Source: Mycolicibacterium duvalii (GTDB taxonomy: Bacteria > Actinomycetota > Actinomycetes > Mycobacteriales > Mycobacteriaceae). Taken from it: a stretch of DNA of 64,000 nt. Position 1 is the stretch's first letter, and each line of letters starts with the position of its first letter. Shown here piece after piece: positions 17,243 through 25,816 of the stretch. A model generated the notes under the pieces. The model made no database searches. It was not told the origin of the DNA and was given only the letters and a program-made list of their open reading frames with translations. Location of the stretch: assembly GCF_010726645.1 (NCBI RefSeq), contig NZ_AP022563.1:4278001-4342000 (forward strand), given 5' to 3'. The translations under genes were made by a program, and so were the position numbers.

Positions 17243-18559
17243 TCACAGGAACGATTCAGATAACTCGCGGGACGCCTCCGACAGCCGGCGCCGCAGACCC
17301 TCGCGGGTGCTGTCGGCGGCTTCGGCGCGGCGCCGGTGAGCGTGCAGTTCCGCGTCGACGTCGGCCAGCCGGGCAGCCGTCGCGGCATCCTCGGCGGCGG
17401 TGGCCGAAGCCACCGCGACCTCGGCGGCCAGCATCCGGGCGGCCACCCGTTCGTCGGCCGCGCTGCGCAGCGCGTGGCCGGCCTGTTCGGCCCACCGGAG
17501 CAGCACCATCCGGTCGTGCAGCAGTCCCCGCGCGCGTACCACCCATACGGTGACGGCCGCGCCGGCGAGCAGCCCGGCCAGCAGCGCCGCGGCGGTCTGC
17601 CCCGGTGCGAGGCCGGACAGCAACCGGGCCAGCGCCAACGTCACCCCGAGGCCGAACCCGGCCCCCAGCACCGTCATCAGCTGGGTCTCCAGGCGCCGTG
17701 ACCGCAGCAGCGGCGCGGGCAGCTCGGGCGGGTGCACCGGCGCCGGTGCGGGAGCCGGGCCGGGCAGCGCCGCGACCCCGGCGGTGATCAGGTCGTCGAT
17801 CTCGGCCAGGGCGGCAGCGCACTCGTCGGGGACGCGGCGCACCAGGTCGTCGACACCGGCCCGGCCGACCTCCGCCGCGCGGGCCGACAGTTCGGTGCGC
17901 AGCGTCGAGCAGCGGGCTCGCGCCGCGCCGGCCAGCTGCAGGCGGGTCCGGGACACCGCTTCCCGGCGGGCGATGACCCGTCCGGCCCGCCCGTCGCGTT
18001 GGTCGCGCAGCAGTTCCCGACGCCGCTGGTGCAGCGCGTCGACGTGTGCGTTCCGGGCCTCTTCTCGCGCCAGCTCGTCGGCCAGGTGGCAGCGCCATGC
18101 CTGCAGCCGGTTGCGGGCGGGCAGCGCCGGATCGGCGAGCGTCTCGGCCACCCTGTCGACCAGCTCGTCGACCCGGGGCGCGCCGAGGCGGGGCGCGGCG
18201 GCCGCGGCGACCCACGCGAAACGGCCGGGCAGCGCGGCGCGGTCGGTCTCCAGCACCGCCGCCCAGCGCCGGTGGTCGTCGACCTTGGCGACGACGGCGA
18301 CGACGGCGGCCGTGTGCCGGGTCAGGCGGTGCGCCAGCGCAGCGTCCGACGCGGTGACCGGCGCGACCGCCGAGACGACGAACACCACGGCACAGGGCGC
18401 CTCGCCGGCGACCAGGTCGGTCGCTTCGACGACCTCCGCCGCCGGGAGCCGCTCGCGGAGCCGGACCAGCACGGCGGAACATCCGGCCCCCGGCGGGCCG
18501 GCGACCAGCACCACGTCGCGACGGCGTACACCAGGTGGCTCGTCGTCGAAACCGGTCAT
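17243..18559 (-). CDS. GTPase-like membrane protein with degenerate P-loop (Rv0210-like)
   Basis: A 438-residue protein, the apparent equivalent of Rv0210. The first 150 residues look like a P-loop GTPase, with LVAGPPGAGCSAV where GxxxxGK[ST] is expected; the critical Lys is Cys. VAKVDDHRRW could be a G4 motif. A coiled-coil-rich region follows, then two predicted membrane helices near residues 285-340 (VLGAGFGLGVTLALARLL and AAALLAGLLAGAAVTVWVV), then another charged helical tail. This layout recalls dynamin-like GTPases with a membrane hairpin, but that is only an analogy. It starts inside the last four bases of the upstream partner gene (ATGA). Confidence 0.75.
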   Translation of the reverse strand: MTGFDDEPPGVRRRDVVLVAGPPGAGCSAVLVRLRERLPAAEVVEATDLVAGEAPCAVVFVVSAVAPVTASDAALAHRLTRHTAAVVAVVAKVDDHRRWAAVLETDRAALPGRFAWVAAAAAPRLGAPRVDELVDRVAETLADPALPARNRLQAWRCHLADELAREEARNAHVDALHQRRRELLRDQRDGRAGRVIARREAVSRTRLQLAGAARARCSTLRTELSARAAEVGRAGVDDLVRRVPDECAAALAEIDDLITAGVAALPGPAPAPAPVHPPELPAPLLRSRRLETQLMTVLGAGFGLGVTLALARLLSGLAPGQTAAALLAGLLAGAAVTVWVVRARGLLHDRMVLLRWAEQAGHALRSAADERVAARMLAAEVAVASATAAEDAATAARLADVDAELHAHRRRAEAADSTREGLRRRLSEASRELSESFL

Positions 18560-19608
18560 GACGTCCGCGCGAGCAGCCGCAGGGAGCCGCGGCTGATGTC
18601 CGCCGCACAGGCGGCATGCAGCCGGTCGAAAGGTCCGCGCGCGCAGCGGCGCCAGTGCACCGCGCGGCGCAGATGCGCGCCGGGATCGTCACCGCGGTCG
18701 ACCGTCGCGCCGGTCGCCTCCACCACCTCGACTGCTGCGGCCATCACCGCGACGACGGCGTCGTCGCCGGCCAGAAACCGCTCTAGCTGCTCATCGTGGC
18801 TTCGTACCGCGAGTATCCGCAGCTCACGCAGCGCGGCGCACACCGCCCGGTACCGGGCCGGCGCGGCGACCGGCCGCAGCGCCGCGACGACCCGCTCGAC
18901 GCCGCTGAGCCTGCGCAGCCCGGCGACGATCGAGTCCGTGCTGGCGCCGTCGGCGGCCGCGAGCACGGCATGCGCGATGCCGAATCGGTCGAGGGTGGCC
19001 AGCAGACGGCCGCGCACCTCCCCCGGCAGCGGGTGGTCCGACGTGACGAAGGCGTCCACCGACGTCATGTCCGCCGGATGGTCGATCAGCCGACGCAGGG
19101 CCGCGGCCAGTGTCTCGTCGAGCTCGGCCACCGCCAGGTGGGCCGCGGTCGGGACCGCGGGGCAACCGAACGCGGCGGCCAGTTCGGCGGCACGCCGGTC
19201 GGCTGCGGCCAGCGGGCCACCCGGCCCGGCCCCGGTCAGGTCGGCCTTGTTGAGCACGAGCAGCGCCGCGGCGGCGTCCCGCAGCAGCGCGGCGTCCTCG
19301 GGTTTGACGGTCTCGGCCACCACCACGGCGGTCACGTCGGCAGGTCCGTCTGCGACCACCCGCACCCCGGCCGACGCCAGAGCCGCGGCGACGGTCTTGC
19401 GGCCCACCCCCGCCCGGCCGCGCACGGCTACGCTGGCGGGCGTTGCGTGGCGCCGGTGGACGGCCGCGACGCGCGGGTTCTGCGTCGTCGCGGCGAACTC
19501 CGCCAACACCTCGAAGAAGATGGCGCGCCCCCTCGACCCGACCGGCGGGGCCGGCCGACGCCGTCCCTGACACACATCCTGGCACCGGCTCGGGGCAGCT
19601 ACCGACAC
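18556..19608 (-). CDS. GTPase-like protein (Rv0209-like)
   Basis: A protein of about 350 residues, partner of the gene downstream and apparent equivalent of Rv0209. The P-loop region reads VRGRAGVGRKT, close to GRxNVGKST of Era/EngA-type GTPases but with Arg where the Lys should be. The G4 motif LNKADLTG is perfect. The rest is Ala/Arg-rich and helical, without membrane segments. The start is uncertain: the GTG at 19608 gives a length near the 361 residues of Rv0209 and avoids overlap with trmB, while a GTG at 19575 is possible. It is coupled by ATGA overlap to the membrane partner and divergent from trmB. Confidence 0.7.
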   Translation of the reverse strand: MSVAAPSRCQDVCQGRRRPAPPVGSRGRAIFFEVLAEFAATTQNPRVAAVHRRHATPASVAVRGRAGVGRKTVAAALASAGVRVVADGPADVTAVVVAETVKPEDAALLRDAAAALLVLNKADLTGAGPGGPLAAADRRAAELAAAFGCPAVPTAAHLAVAELDETLAAALRRLIDHPADMTSVDAFVTSDHPLPGEVRGRLLATLDRFGIAHAVLAAADGASTDSIVAGLRRLSGVERVVAALRPVAAPARYRAVCAALRELRILAVRSHDEQLERFLAGDDAVVAVMAAAVEVVEATGATVDRGDDPGAHLRRAVHWRRCARGPFDRLHAACAADISRGSLRLLARTS

Positions 19609-19696
19609 TTCTTCGAGTGCGGGTATCCGGCGGTCAGGGCCCGCCAGGCAACTGTTGGGTATCAATCTGTAACACGATGCAGGGAGCGACGCGTTG

Positions 19697-20470
19697 ATGA
19701 GCGACGATGAGCGGATGCATGGGACGGGGTCTGAGGTCGCCGGCGCACCGGCGTCGTCGGAATCCACCCCGCACTTCCACCGCCGGGTCACCAGCTTCCG
19801 GGCCCGGCGTTCCACGATTTCGGACAATCAGCAGGCGGTCTGGGATCGCCTGTGGCCCAGTCTCGGCACCCAGGCCCGCGACGGCGAGCATCCCGCGGGC
19901 CTGCTCGACACCGACGCCTGGTTCGGCCGCCACGCCCCCGTGGTACTCGAGATCGGCTGCGGGACGGGGACCTCGACGCTGGCGATGGCGCACGCCGAAC
20001 CGGACATCGATGTGGTCGCCGTCGAGGTCTACCGGCGCGGCCTGGCGCAACTGCTGGCCGCGATCGACCGTGCGTCGGCGACCGACCCCGTCCCGAACAT
20101 CCGGTTGATCCGCGGCGACGGCGTCGACGTCCTGACCCACATGTTCCCGACGGCGTCGCTGACCGGGGTGCGCGTCTTCTTCCCGGACCCGTGGCCCAAG
20201 GCCCGGCACCACAAGCGCCGGCTGCTTCAGCCGGACACCGTGGCGCTGATCGCCGATCGGCTCGCGCCCGGCGGGATCCTGCACGCCGCCACCGACCATC
20301 TCGGCTACGCCGAGCACGTCGCCGAGGTCGGCGACAACGAGCCGCGGTTGCGGCGGGTCGATCCCGCCAGAGCCGACCTCCCCATCTCCGTGGCCCGCCC
20401 GGTGACCAAATACGAGCGCAAAGCCCTCGCCGGCACCACCGTGGCCGAACTGCTCTGGGAGCGAACATGA
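19697..20470 (+). CDS. trmB: tRNA (guanine-N7)-methyltransferase
   Basis: A 257-residue SAM-dependent methyltransferase that forms m7G46 in the tRNA variable loop. The SAM site is LEIGCGTGTSTLAMA, and the family hallmark FFPDPWPKARHHKRRL follows. The N-terminal 35 residues are a basic extension common in mycobacterial TrmB. AGGGAG at 19681-19686 supports the ATG at 19697 (a TTG at 19694 would add one residue). Its stop overlaps the start of the NYN gene (ATGA), and mmpL3 follows, the same order as Rv0208c-Rv0207c-Rv0206c. Confidence 0.95.
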   Translation: MSDDERMHGTGSEVAGAPASSESTPHFHRRVTSFRARRSTISDNQQAVWDRLWPSLGTQARDGEHPAGLLDTDAWFGRHAPVVLEIGCGTGTSTLAMAHAEPDIDVVAVEVYRRGLAQLLAAIDRASATDPVPNIRLIRGDGVDVLTHMFPTASLTGVRVFFPDPWPKARHHKRRLLQPDTVALIADRLAPGGILHAATDHLGYAEHVAEVGDNEPRLRRVDPARADLPISVARPVTKYERKALAGTTVAELLWERT

Positions 20471-21165
20471 GCATCACCGAGAACCTGGAGTCGGTGTCCG
20501 ACGTCGACCTGCCGCCCGAGCCCACCCCGTCCGCGCAGCGCGTGCTGCTGGTCTGGGACGCCCCGAACCTCGACATGGGTCTCGGCTCGATCCTGGGCGG
20601 GCGGCCCACCGCGGCGCACCGCCCGCGGTTCGACGCGCTGGGCCGTTGGCTGCTCGCGCGCACCGCCGAGCTGTCGGCGCAGCGCGCCGGCACCGGACAG
20701 GACGTGTCACTGGAGCCCGAGGCGTGTGTCTTCACCAACATCGCACCGGGTAGCGCCGAAGTGGTCCGGCCGTGGGTCGAGGCGCTGCGCAACGTCGGCT
20801 TCGCGGTCTTCGCGAAACCGAAGATCGACGAGGACAGCGACGTCGACTCCGACATGCTGGAGCACATCGCGCTGAGATACAGCGAGGGTCTGGCCGGACT
20901 GCTGGTGGCGTCGGCCGACGGTCAGGCCTTCAAGACACCTCTGGAGGAGATCGCACGCGACGACGTGCAGGTTCAGGTTCTCGGATTTCGCGAACATGCC
21001 AGTTGGGCGCTAGCGTCGGATACCTTGGAGTTCGTCGACCTGGAAGACATCGACGGTGTCTTCCGGGAACCGCTACCGCGGATCGGCCTTGACTCACTAC
21101 CCGAGCAGGGCGCCTGGCTGCAGCCATTCCGGCCGCTGTCCTCGCTACTGGCCTCGCGCGTCTAG
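20467..21165 (+). CDS. NYN-domain (PIN-like) protein, Rv0207c-like
   Basis: A 232-residue protein with a NYN/LabA-like PIN fold: LLVWDAPNLDMG near residue 30, SDVDSDMLEHIALRY near 120 and GLLVASADGQAF near 140 supply the cluster of acidic residues expected of a metal-dependent ribonuclease. Activity is not shown for this family in mycobacteria. It overlaps trmB by four bases and precedes mmpL3 by 73 bases, so it may be part of an RNA-processing pair with TrmB while sharing an mRNA with mmpL3. Conservation of the trio across mycobacteria is established; the functional link is not. Confidence 0.8.
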   Translation: MSITENLESVSDVDLPPEPTPSAQRVLLVWDAPNLDMGLGSILGGRPTAAHRPRFDALGRWLLARTAELSAQRAGTGQDVSLEPEACVFTNIAPGSAEVVRPWVEALRNVGFAVFAKPKIDEDSDVDSDMLEHIALRYSEGLAGLLVASADGQAFKTPLEEIARDDVQVQVLGFREHASWALASDTLEFVDLEDIDGVFREPLPRIGLDSLPEQGAWLQPFRPLSSLLASRV

Positions 21166-21238
21166 AAAAGTGAAGCCTGGTTTCCCGACATGCGCGGGCC
21201 GATGGCACGAAGTGTCGAAGATGGTTAGGAGCTAATAC

Positions 21239-24187
21239 GTGTTCGCCTGGTGGGGTCGAACGGTGTACCAGTACCGATACATAGTCATCGGTGTCATGGT
21301 CGCACTGTGCCTGGGCGGCGGCGTCTACGGCATCAGTCTGGGACAGCACGTCACGCAGAGCGGTTTTTACGACGAGGGCAGCGAGTCGGTGCACGCCTCG
21401 CTGGTCTCCGACGAGGCCTACGGCCGCGATCGGACCAGCCACATCGTGGCGATCCTGACGCCGCCCGAGGGCAAGACGGTCGAAGACCCGGAGTGGATTC
21501 GGAACGTCACCGACGAACTGAACACCCTGGTCTCCGATCACGAGGATCAGATCGTCAGCTGGGTGGGCTGGCTACGCGCGCCCGACAGTACGGCCGAGAC
21601 CGTGCAGGAGATGAAGACCGAGGACGGCTCGAAGACCTTCATCAGCATCCCGCTCAAAGGCGACAGCGACGACGAGATCCTGAAGAACTATCAGGCCATC
21701 GAACCCGAACTGGAGCGGGTCAACGACGGCAACATCGCCCTGGCCGGCCTCAACCCACTGGCCAGCGAGCTGACCGGGACCATCGGCGAGGACCAGCGGC
21801 GTGCGGAGGTCGCGGCAATCCCGCTGGTGTGCGTCGTGCTGTTCTTCGTGTTCGGCGGTGTGGTCGCGGCCGCGTTGCCGGGCCTCATCGGCGGCCTGAC
21901 GATCGCCGGCGCGCTGGGCATCATGCGCTTGACCGCAGAGTTCATGCCGGTGCACTTCTTCGCCCAGCCGGTGGTGACGCTGATGGGCCTGGGCATCGCG
22001 GTCGACTACGGCTTGTTCATGGTGAGCCGCTTCCGGGAGGAGATCGCCGAGGGCTACGACACCGAAACCGCGGTCAGACGGGCCGTGATGACATCGGGCC
22101 GGACGATCATGTTCTCGGCCGTCATCCTGGTCGCGTCCTCGGTGCCGCTGCTGCTGTTCCCGCAGGGCTTCCTGAAGTCGATCACCTACGCGATCATCGC
22201 GTCGGTCATGCTCGCGGCGATCCTGTCGGTCACCGTGCTGCCCGCAGCTCTGGGCATCCTCGGCCGCAACGTCGACGCACTCGGGGTGCGCACGCTGCTG
22301 CGGGTGCCGTTCTTCCGCAACTGGAAGCCGATGCGGGTCTACCTGGAATGGCTGGCCGAGAAGACCCAGAAGACCAAGACCCGCGCCGAGGTCGAGAAGG
22401 GCTTCTGGGGCAAGCTCGTCAACGTCGTGATGAAGCGACCGATAGCGTTCGCGACACCGATCCTGGTCCTGATGATCCTGCTGGTCATTCCGCTGGGGTC
22501 GCTGTCGCTGGGCGGGATCAGCGAGAAATACCTGCCCCCCGACAACAGCGTCCGGCTCGCGCAGGAGGACTTCGACAGGAGCTTCCCCGGGTTCCGCACC
22601 GAGCCGCTGACGCTGGTGGTCGAGCGCCAGGACGGGGAGCCGGTAACCGATCAGCAGCTCGCCGAGATCCGCGCCAAGGCGATGACGATCAATGGGTTCA
22701 CCGATCCCGACAACGACCCGACCAAGATGTGGCAGGAGCGGTCCGTCCAGGAGGGCGGGTCGGAGGACCCGTCGATCCGGGTGATCCAGAACGGTCTGGA
22801 GAACCGCAACGATGCGGCGCAGAAGATCGACGAGCTTCGATCGATCCAGCCGCCGCGCGGGATCGACATCTCCGTCGGCGGCACGCCTGCGCTCGAGCAG
22901 GACAGTATCCACAGCCTGTTCGACAAGCTGCCGCTGATGGTCGTGGTGCTGATCATCACCACGACGATCCTGATGTTCCTGGCGTTCGGATCGATCGTGC
23001 TGCCGATCAAGGCCGCGCTGATGAGCGCCCTGACCTTGGGCTCGACGATGGGCATTCTGACCTGGATGTTCGTCGAGGGCCATGGGTCCGGGATCATGAA
23101 CTACACCCCGCAGCCACTGATGGCACCGATGATCGGTCTGATCATCGCGGTGATCTGGGGTCTGTCGACCGACTACGAGGTGTTCCTGGTCTCCCGCATG
23201 GTCGAGGCGCGGGAACGCGGTATGTCGACCGCCGAGGCCATCCGCATCGGCACCGCCACCACGGGCCGGTTGATCACCGGCGCCGCGCTGGTGCTGGCCG
23301 TGGTCGCGGGTGCGTTCGTGTTCTCCGACCTGGTGATGATGAAGTACCTGGCGTTCGGTCTGCTGATCGCGTTGCTGTTGGACGCGACGATCATCCGGAT
23401 GTTCCTGGTGCCGGCCATCATGAAGCTGCTCGGTGACGACTGCTGGTGGGCGCCGCGCTGGATGAAGCGGATACAGGAGAAGCTCGGTCTCGGTGAAACC
23501 GAGCTTCCCGACGAGCGCAAGCGCCCGCTGGTGCGGGAGACCGCGCCGGCGGACGCCCTGGTCGGCGCCGGCGGACCGCCCGTCATGCGTCCGCCGCGGC
23601 ATCCGCACGACCCCGGTCGTCCGATGCCCGAGCGGGTGCCGCCGGGCGGCGTGACCACCCGGATCCCCCGCACCGGTGAACCGTCGTCGGCCGGCACCAC
23701 CCGGATTGCGCGTGAGCCCGCCCGGGGGCCCGCCGAGGAGGAGCCGCAGACCACCCGGCTGTCCGCCGCGACGACCGCCGCGCTGAACACCGTGCGCAAC
23801 GCTGTGAGCAGCGTGACCCAGCGGGCGCAGAAGTCGACGCCTCCGGAGGAATCGGCGGCGCCGGCCCCCGCGCGGGAGCAGCGGGAGATCGAGTCGTGGC
23901 TGGGCGATCTGCGCGGCACCGGCTCGCAGAACCAGCCGCCGCGGCCGTCGGCCGAGCCCACCCGGTCCATGCCGGAGCCGGGTGCCAACGAGCCGACGAC
24001 GGCGATGCCGGTGGCGCGTCCGGCCGAGTCCGACGATTCCGAGGAGACACGGGCCATCCCGACCCCGCGTAAGACCGATGCCGACGCCGCGACCGAGAAG
24101 CTCAACACGCGCGCCGAGACACGGGCCGAGGACCGCGGAAATGGGCTGACCGCGCAGGAACTGCTGCGCCGGGAAGGCCGCCTCTAG
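21239..24187 (+). CDS. mmpL3: MmpL3 trehalose monomycolate transporter
   Basis: A 982-residue RND-superfamily protein, the essential flippase/exporter of trehalose monomycolate in the inner membrane. The proton-relay residues are exactly placed: Asp256-Tyr257 (GIAVDYGLFMVSRFRE) and Asp645-Tyr646 (STDYEVFLVSRMVE), the numbering reported for M. smegmatis MmpL3. Two periplasmic porter domains lie after TM1 and TM7. The C-terminal 220 residues are Pro/Arg/Thr-rich and low complexity, expected to be cytosolic and disordered; repeated TTRI/TTRL-type stretches may be phosphorylation sites, which is inference. The GTG start follows AGGAGC at good spacing. It is 38 residues longer than the M. tuberculosis protein, mostly in the tail. 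Confidence 0.97.
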   Translation: MFAWWGRTVYQYRYIVIGVMVALCLGGGVYGISLGQHVTQSGFYDEGSESVHASLVSDEAYGRDRTSHIVAILTPPEGKTVEDPEWIRNVTDELNTLVSDHEDQIVSWVGWLRAPDSTAETVQEMKTEDGSKTFISIPLKGDSDDEILKNYQAIEPELERVNDGNIALAGLNPLASELTGTIGEDQRRAEVAAIPLVCVVLFFVFGGVVAAALPGLIGGLTIAGALGIMRLTAEFMPVHFFAQPVVTLMGLGIAVDYGLFMVSRFREEIAEGYDTETAVRRAVMTSGRTIMFSAVILVASSVPLLLFPQGFLKSITYAIIASVMLAAILSVTVLPAALGILGRNVDALGVRTLLRVPFFRNWKPMRVYLEWLAEKTQKTKTRAEVEKGFWGKLVNVVMKRPIAFATPILVLMILLVIPLGSLSLGGISEKYLPPDNSVRLAQEDFDRSFPGFRTEPLTLVVERQDGEPVTDQQLAEIRAKAMTINGFTDPDNDPTKMWQERSVQEGGSEDPSIRVIQNGLENRNDAAQKIDELRSIQPPRGIDISVGGTPALEQDSIHSLFDKLPLMVVVLIITTTILMFLAFGSIVLPIKAALMSALTLGSTMGILTWMFVEGHGSGIMNYTPQPLMAPMIGLIIAVIWGLSTDYEVFLVSRMVEARERGMSTAEAIRIGTATTGRLITGAALVLAVVAGAFVFSDLVMMKYLAFGLLIALLLDATIIRMFLVPAIMKLLGDDCWWAPRWMKRIQEKLGLGETELPDERKRPLVRETAPADALVGAGGPPVMRPPRHPHDPGRPMPERVPPGGVTTRIPRTGEPSSAGTTRIAREPARGPAEEEPQTTRLSAATTAALNTVRNAVSSVTQRAQKSTPPEESAAPAPAREQREIESWLGDLRGTGSQNQPPRPSAEPTRSMPEPGANEPTTAMPVARPAESDDSEETRAIPTPRKTDADAATEKLNTRAETRAEDRGNGLTAQELLRREGRL

Positions 24188-24237
24188 CTGTACCTGAGCG
24201 CCCGTTCTTGTCGGTGGGCGGTGGCATAATCGAACGC

Positions 24238-25806
24238 ATGTTCGATATGCCGGGGGTGGATGTGGTCGGGTCGCTGGATGCGGCCGGGCTGATCGACGCC
24301 GCCGGTGACTTCGCGCGGGCGGAGAACATGGCCGCGGCCCGCAAGCTGGCGGTGCTGGCCGAGTTGTTCGACCGGCGCACCGGGCTGGCCAGCGCGGCCG
24401 AGCGCAGCAGCTGGTGGCTGGATCCCGACGCCGCGGTGGCCGCCGAGCTGGCCGCCGCGATGGGGGTCAGCCAGTCGCTGGCGCTGGTGCAGACCCACCG
24501 CGCGGTGGCGCTGCGCGATCGGCTACCCAAGGTGGCCGCCCTGTTCGCCCAAGGTCTGATCAGTGACCTGCTGGTGCGCACCATCGTCTACCGCACCGAA
24601 TTGATCACCGACCCGGGCGCGATGGCCGCGGTCGACGACGCGGTGGCCCGTCAGGTCGGGTTCTGGGGGGCGTTGTCGCGCACCAAAACCGAGCAGGCCA
24701 TCGACGCCACGGTCATCACCCATGATCCGGGCGCGCTGCGCGCGGCCAAGGACCACACCCCCGACCGCGCTGTGCAGTTCGGCAGCCCGTCTGATCCGGT
24801 GGGATTGGTCAGCATGTGGGCGCGCATGCACCCCGGGGACGCCGCAGCGCTACACGAACGCATCAACACCATCGCCCACACCGTCTGCGAGGCCGATCCG
24901 CGCACACTCGAGCAGCGCCGCAACGACGCCCTGGCCGCGATCGGCTACGGCCTCGACGCCCTAACCTGCAGCTGCGGCCTACCCGACTGCGCCGCCGCCA
25001 CCCACCCCCGCCCGGCACCCAACACCACCATCTACGTCCTCACCGACACCACCACCGCTGAGCCCGCCGCCGAGGCCGAGCCCGCAACCGAGGCCGAGGA
25101 GGATGAGGCTGGACAGGCTGAACCCGCGCCTGAGGCCGAGGCCGACGGGGAACAGACTCAACCCGCACCCGTGCCTGCCGCCGTCGCCGCGCCCGCGGCC
25201 AAGCCGGCGTTCCTGTTCGGCAAGGGCGTGCTCGCGCCCGCAGCGCTGCAGCCGCTGCTCGACAACGCCCGCATCCGCGAGATCGTCCACCCCGGCGACA
25301 GCCCCGCCGAACCCCGCTACCTGCCCTCCCGCGCGCTGGCCGAATTCATCCGCTGCCGCGACCTGACCTGTCGCTTCCCACACTGCGACATCGCCGCCAC
25401 CCGCGCCGACATCGACCACACCGTGCCCTACCCCTGCGGACCCACCCACGCCTCAAACCTCAAATGCCTGTGCCGCTTTCACCATCTTCTGAAAACCTTC
25501 TGGACCGGCCCCGACGGCTGGTACGACCGCCAACACCCCGACGGCACCGTCGAATGGACCAGCCCCACCGGACACACCTACCTCACCAAACCCGGCAGCG
25601 CCCTGCTCTTCCCCACCCTGTGCACACCCACCGGCACCCTCTGGAGCAACGGCCCACCACCGACCCCCACCCCCGACCAGCGACGCGGCACGATGATGCC
25701 CCGGCGCCGACTCACCCGCGCCCAAGCCCACACCCGCTACCTAACCGTCCTACGCAGACTCAACGGCGAAGGCCTCACCAAACCCAACGGACCCCCACCC
25801 TTTTAA
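24238..25806 (+). CDS. 13E12-family DUF222/HNH endonuclease-like protein
   Basis: A 522-residue protein of the mycobacterial 13E12 repeat family. The N-terminal DUF222 domain covers about residues 10-260. A C-terminal HNH region reads CRDLTCRFPHCDIAATRADIDHTVPYPCGPTHASNLKCLCRFHHLLK and has the paired Cys and the DIDH...N...H pattern of an HNH zinc finger nuclease. Between them is an acidic Glu/Ala/Pro linker (about residues 275-330). From about 24960 to the stop the coding strand is strikingly C-rich and G-poor, unlike the first half or the neighbours. In M. tuberculosis, copies of this family are prophage integration sites. No terminal repeats were seen here, and function is unknown. Confidence 0.85.
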   Translation: MFDMPGVDVVGSLDAAGLIDAAGDFARAENMAAARKLAVLAELFDRRTGLASAAERSSWWLDPDAAVAAELAAAMGVSQSLALVQTHRAVALRDRLPKVAALFAQGLISDLLVRTIVYRTELITDPGAMAAVDDAVARQVGFWGALSRTKTEQAIDATVITHDPGALRAAKDHTPDRAVQFGSPSDPVGLVSMWARMHPGDAAALHERINTIAHTVCEADPRTLEQRRNDALAAIGYGLDALTCSCGLPDCAAATHPRPAPNTTIYVLTDTTTAEPAAEAEPATEAEEDEAGQAEPAPEAEADGEQTQPAPVPAAVAAPAAKPAFLFGKGVLAPAALQPLLDNARIREIVHPGDSPAEPRYLPSRALAEFIRCRDLTCRFPHCDIAATRADIDHTVPYPCGPTHASNLKCLCRFHHLLKTFWTGPDGWYDRQHPDGTVEWTSPTGHTYLTKPGSALLFPTLCTPTGTLWSNGPPPTPTPDQRRGTMMPRRRLTRAQAHTRYLTVLRRLNGEGLTKPNGPPPF

Positions 25807-25816
25807 CCGGTCAGCA

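Noticed and set aside
15484..17553. A 689-codon plus-strand frame opposite pckG
   Set aside because: PEP carboxykinase on the minus strand is unmistakable; the plus-strand translation resembles no protein.
21572..23608. A 678-codon minus-strand frame inside mmpL3
   Set aside because: Antisense shadow of mmpL3; the translation is charged low-complexity sequence without domains.
24188..25816. Insertion sequence or prophage around the 13E12 gene
   Set aside because: No terminal inverted repeats, target duplications, transposase or integrase were seen around it.
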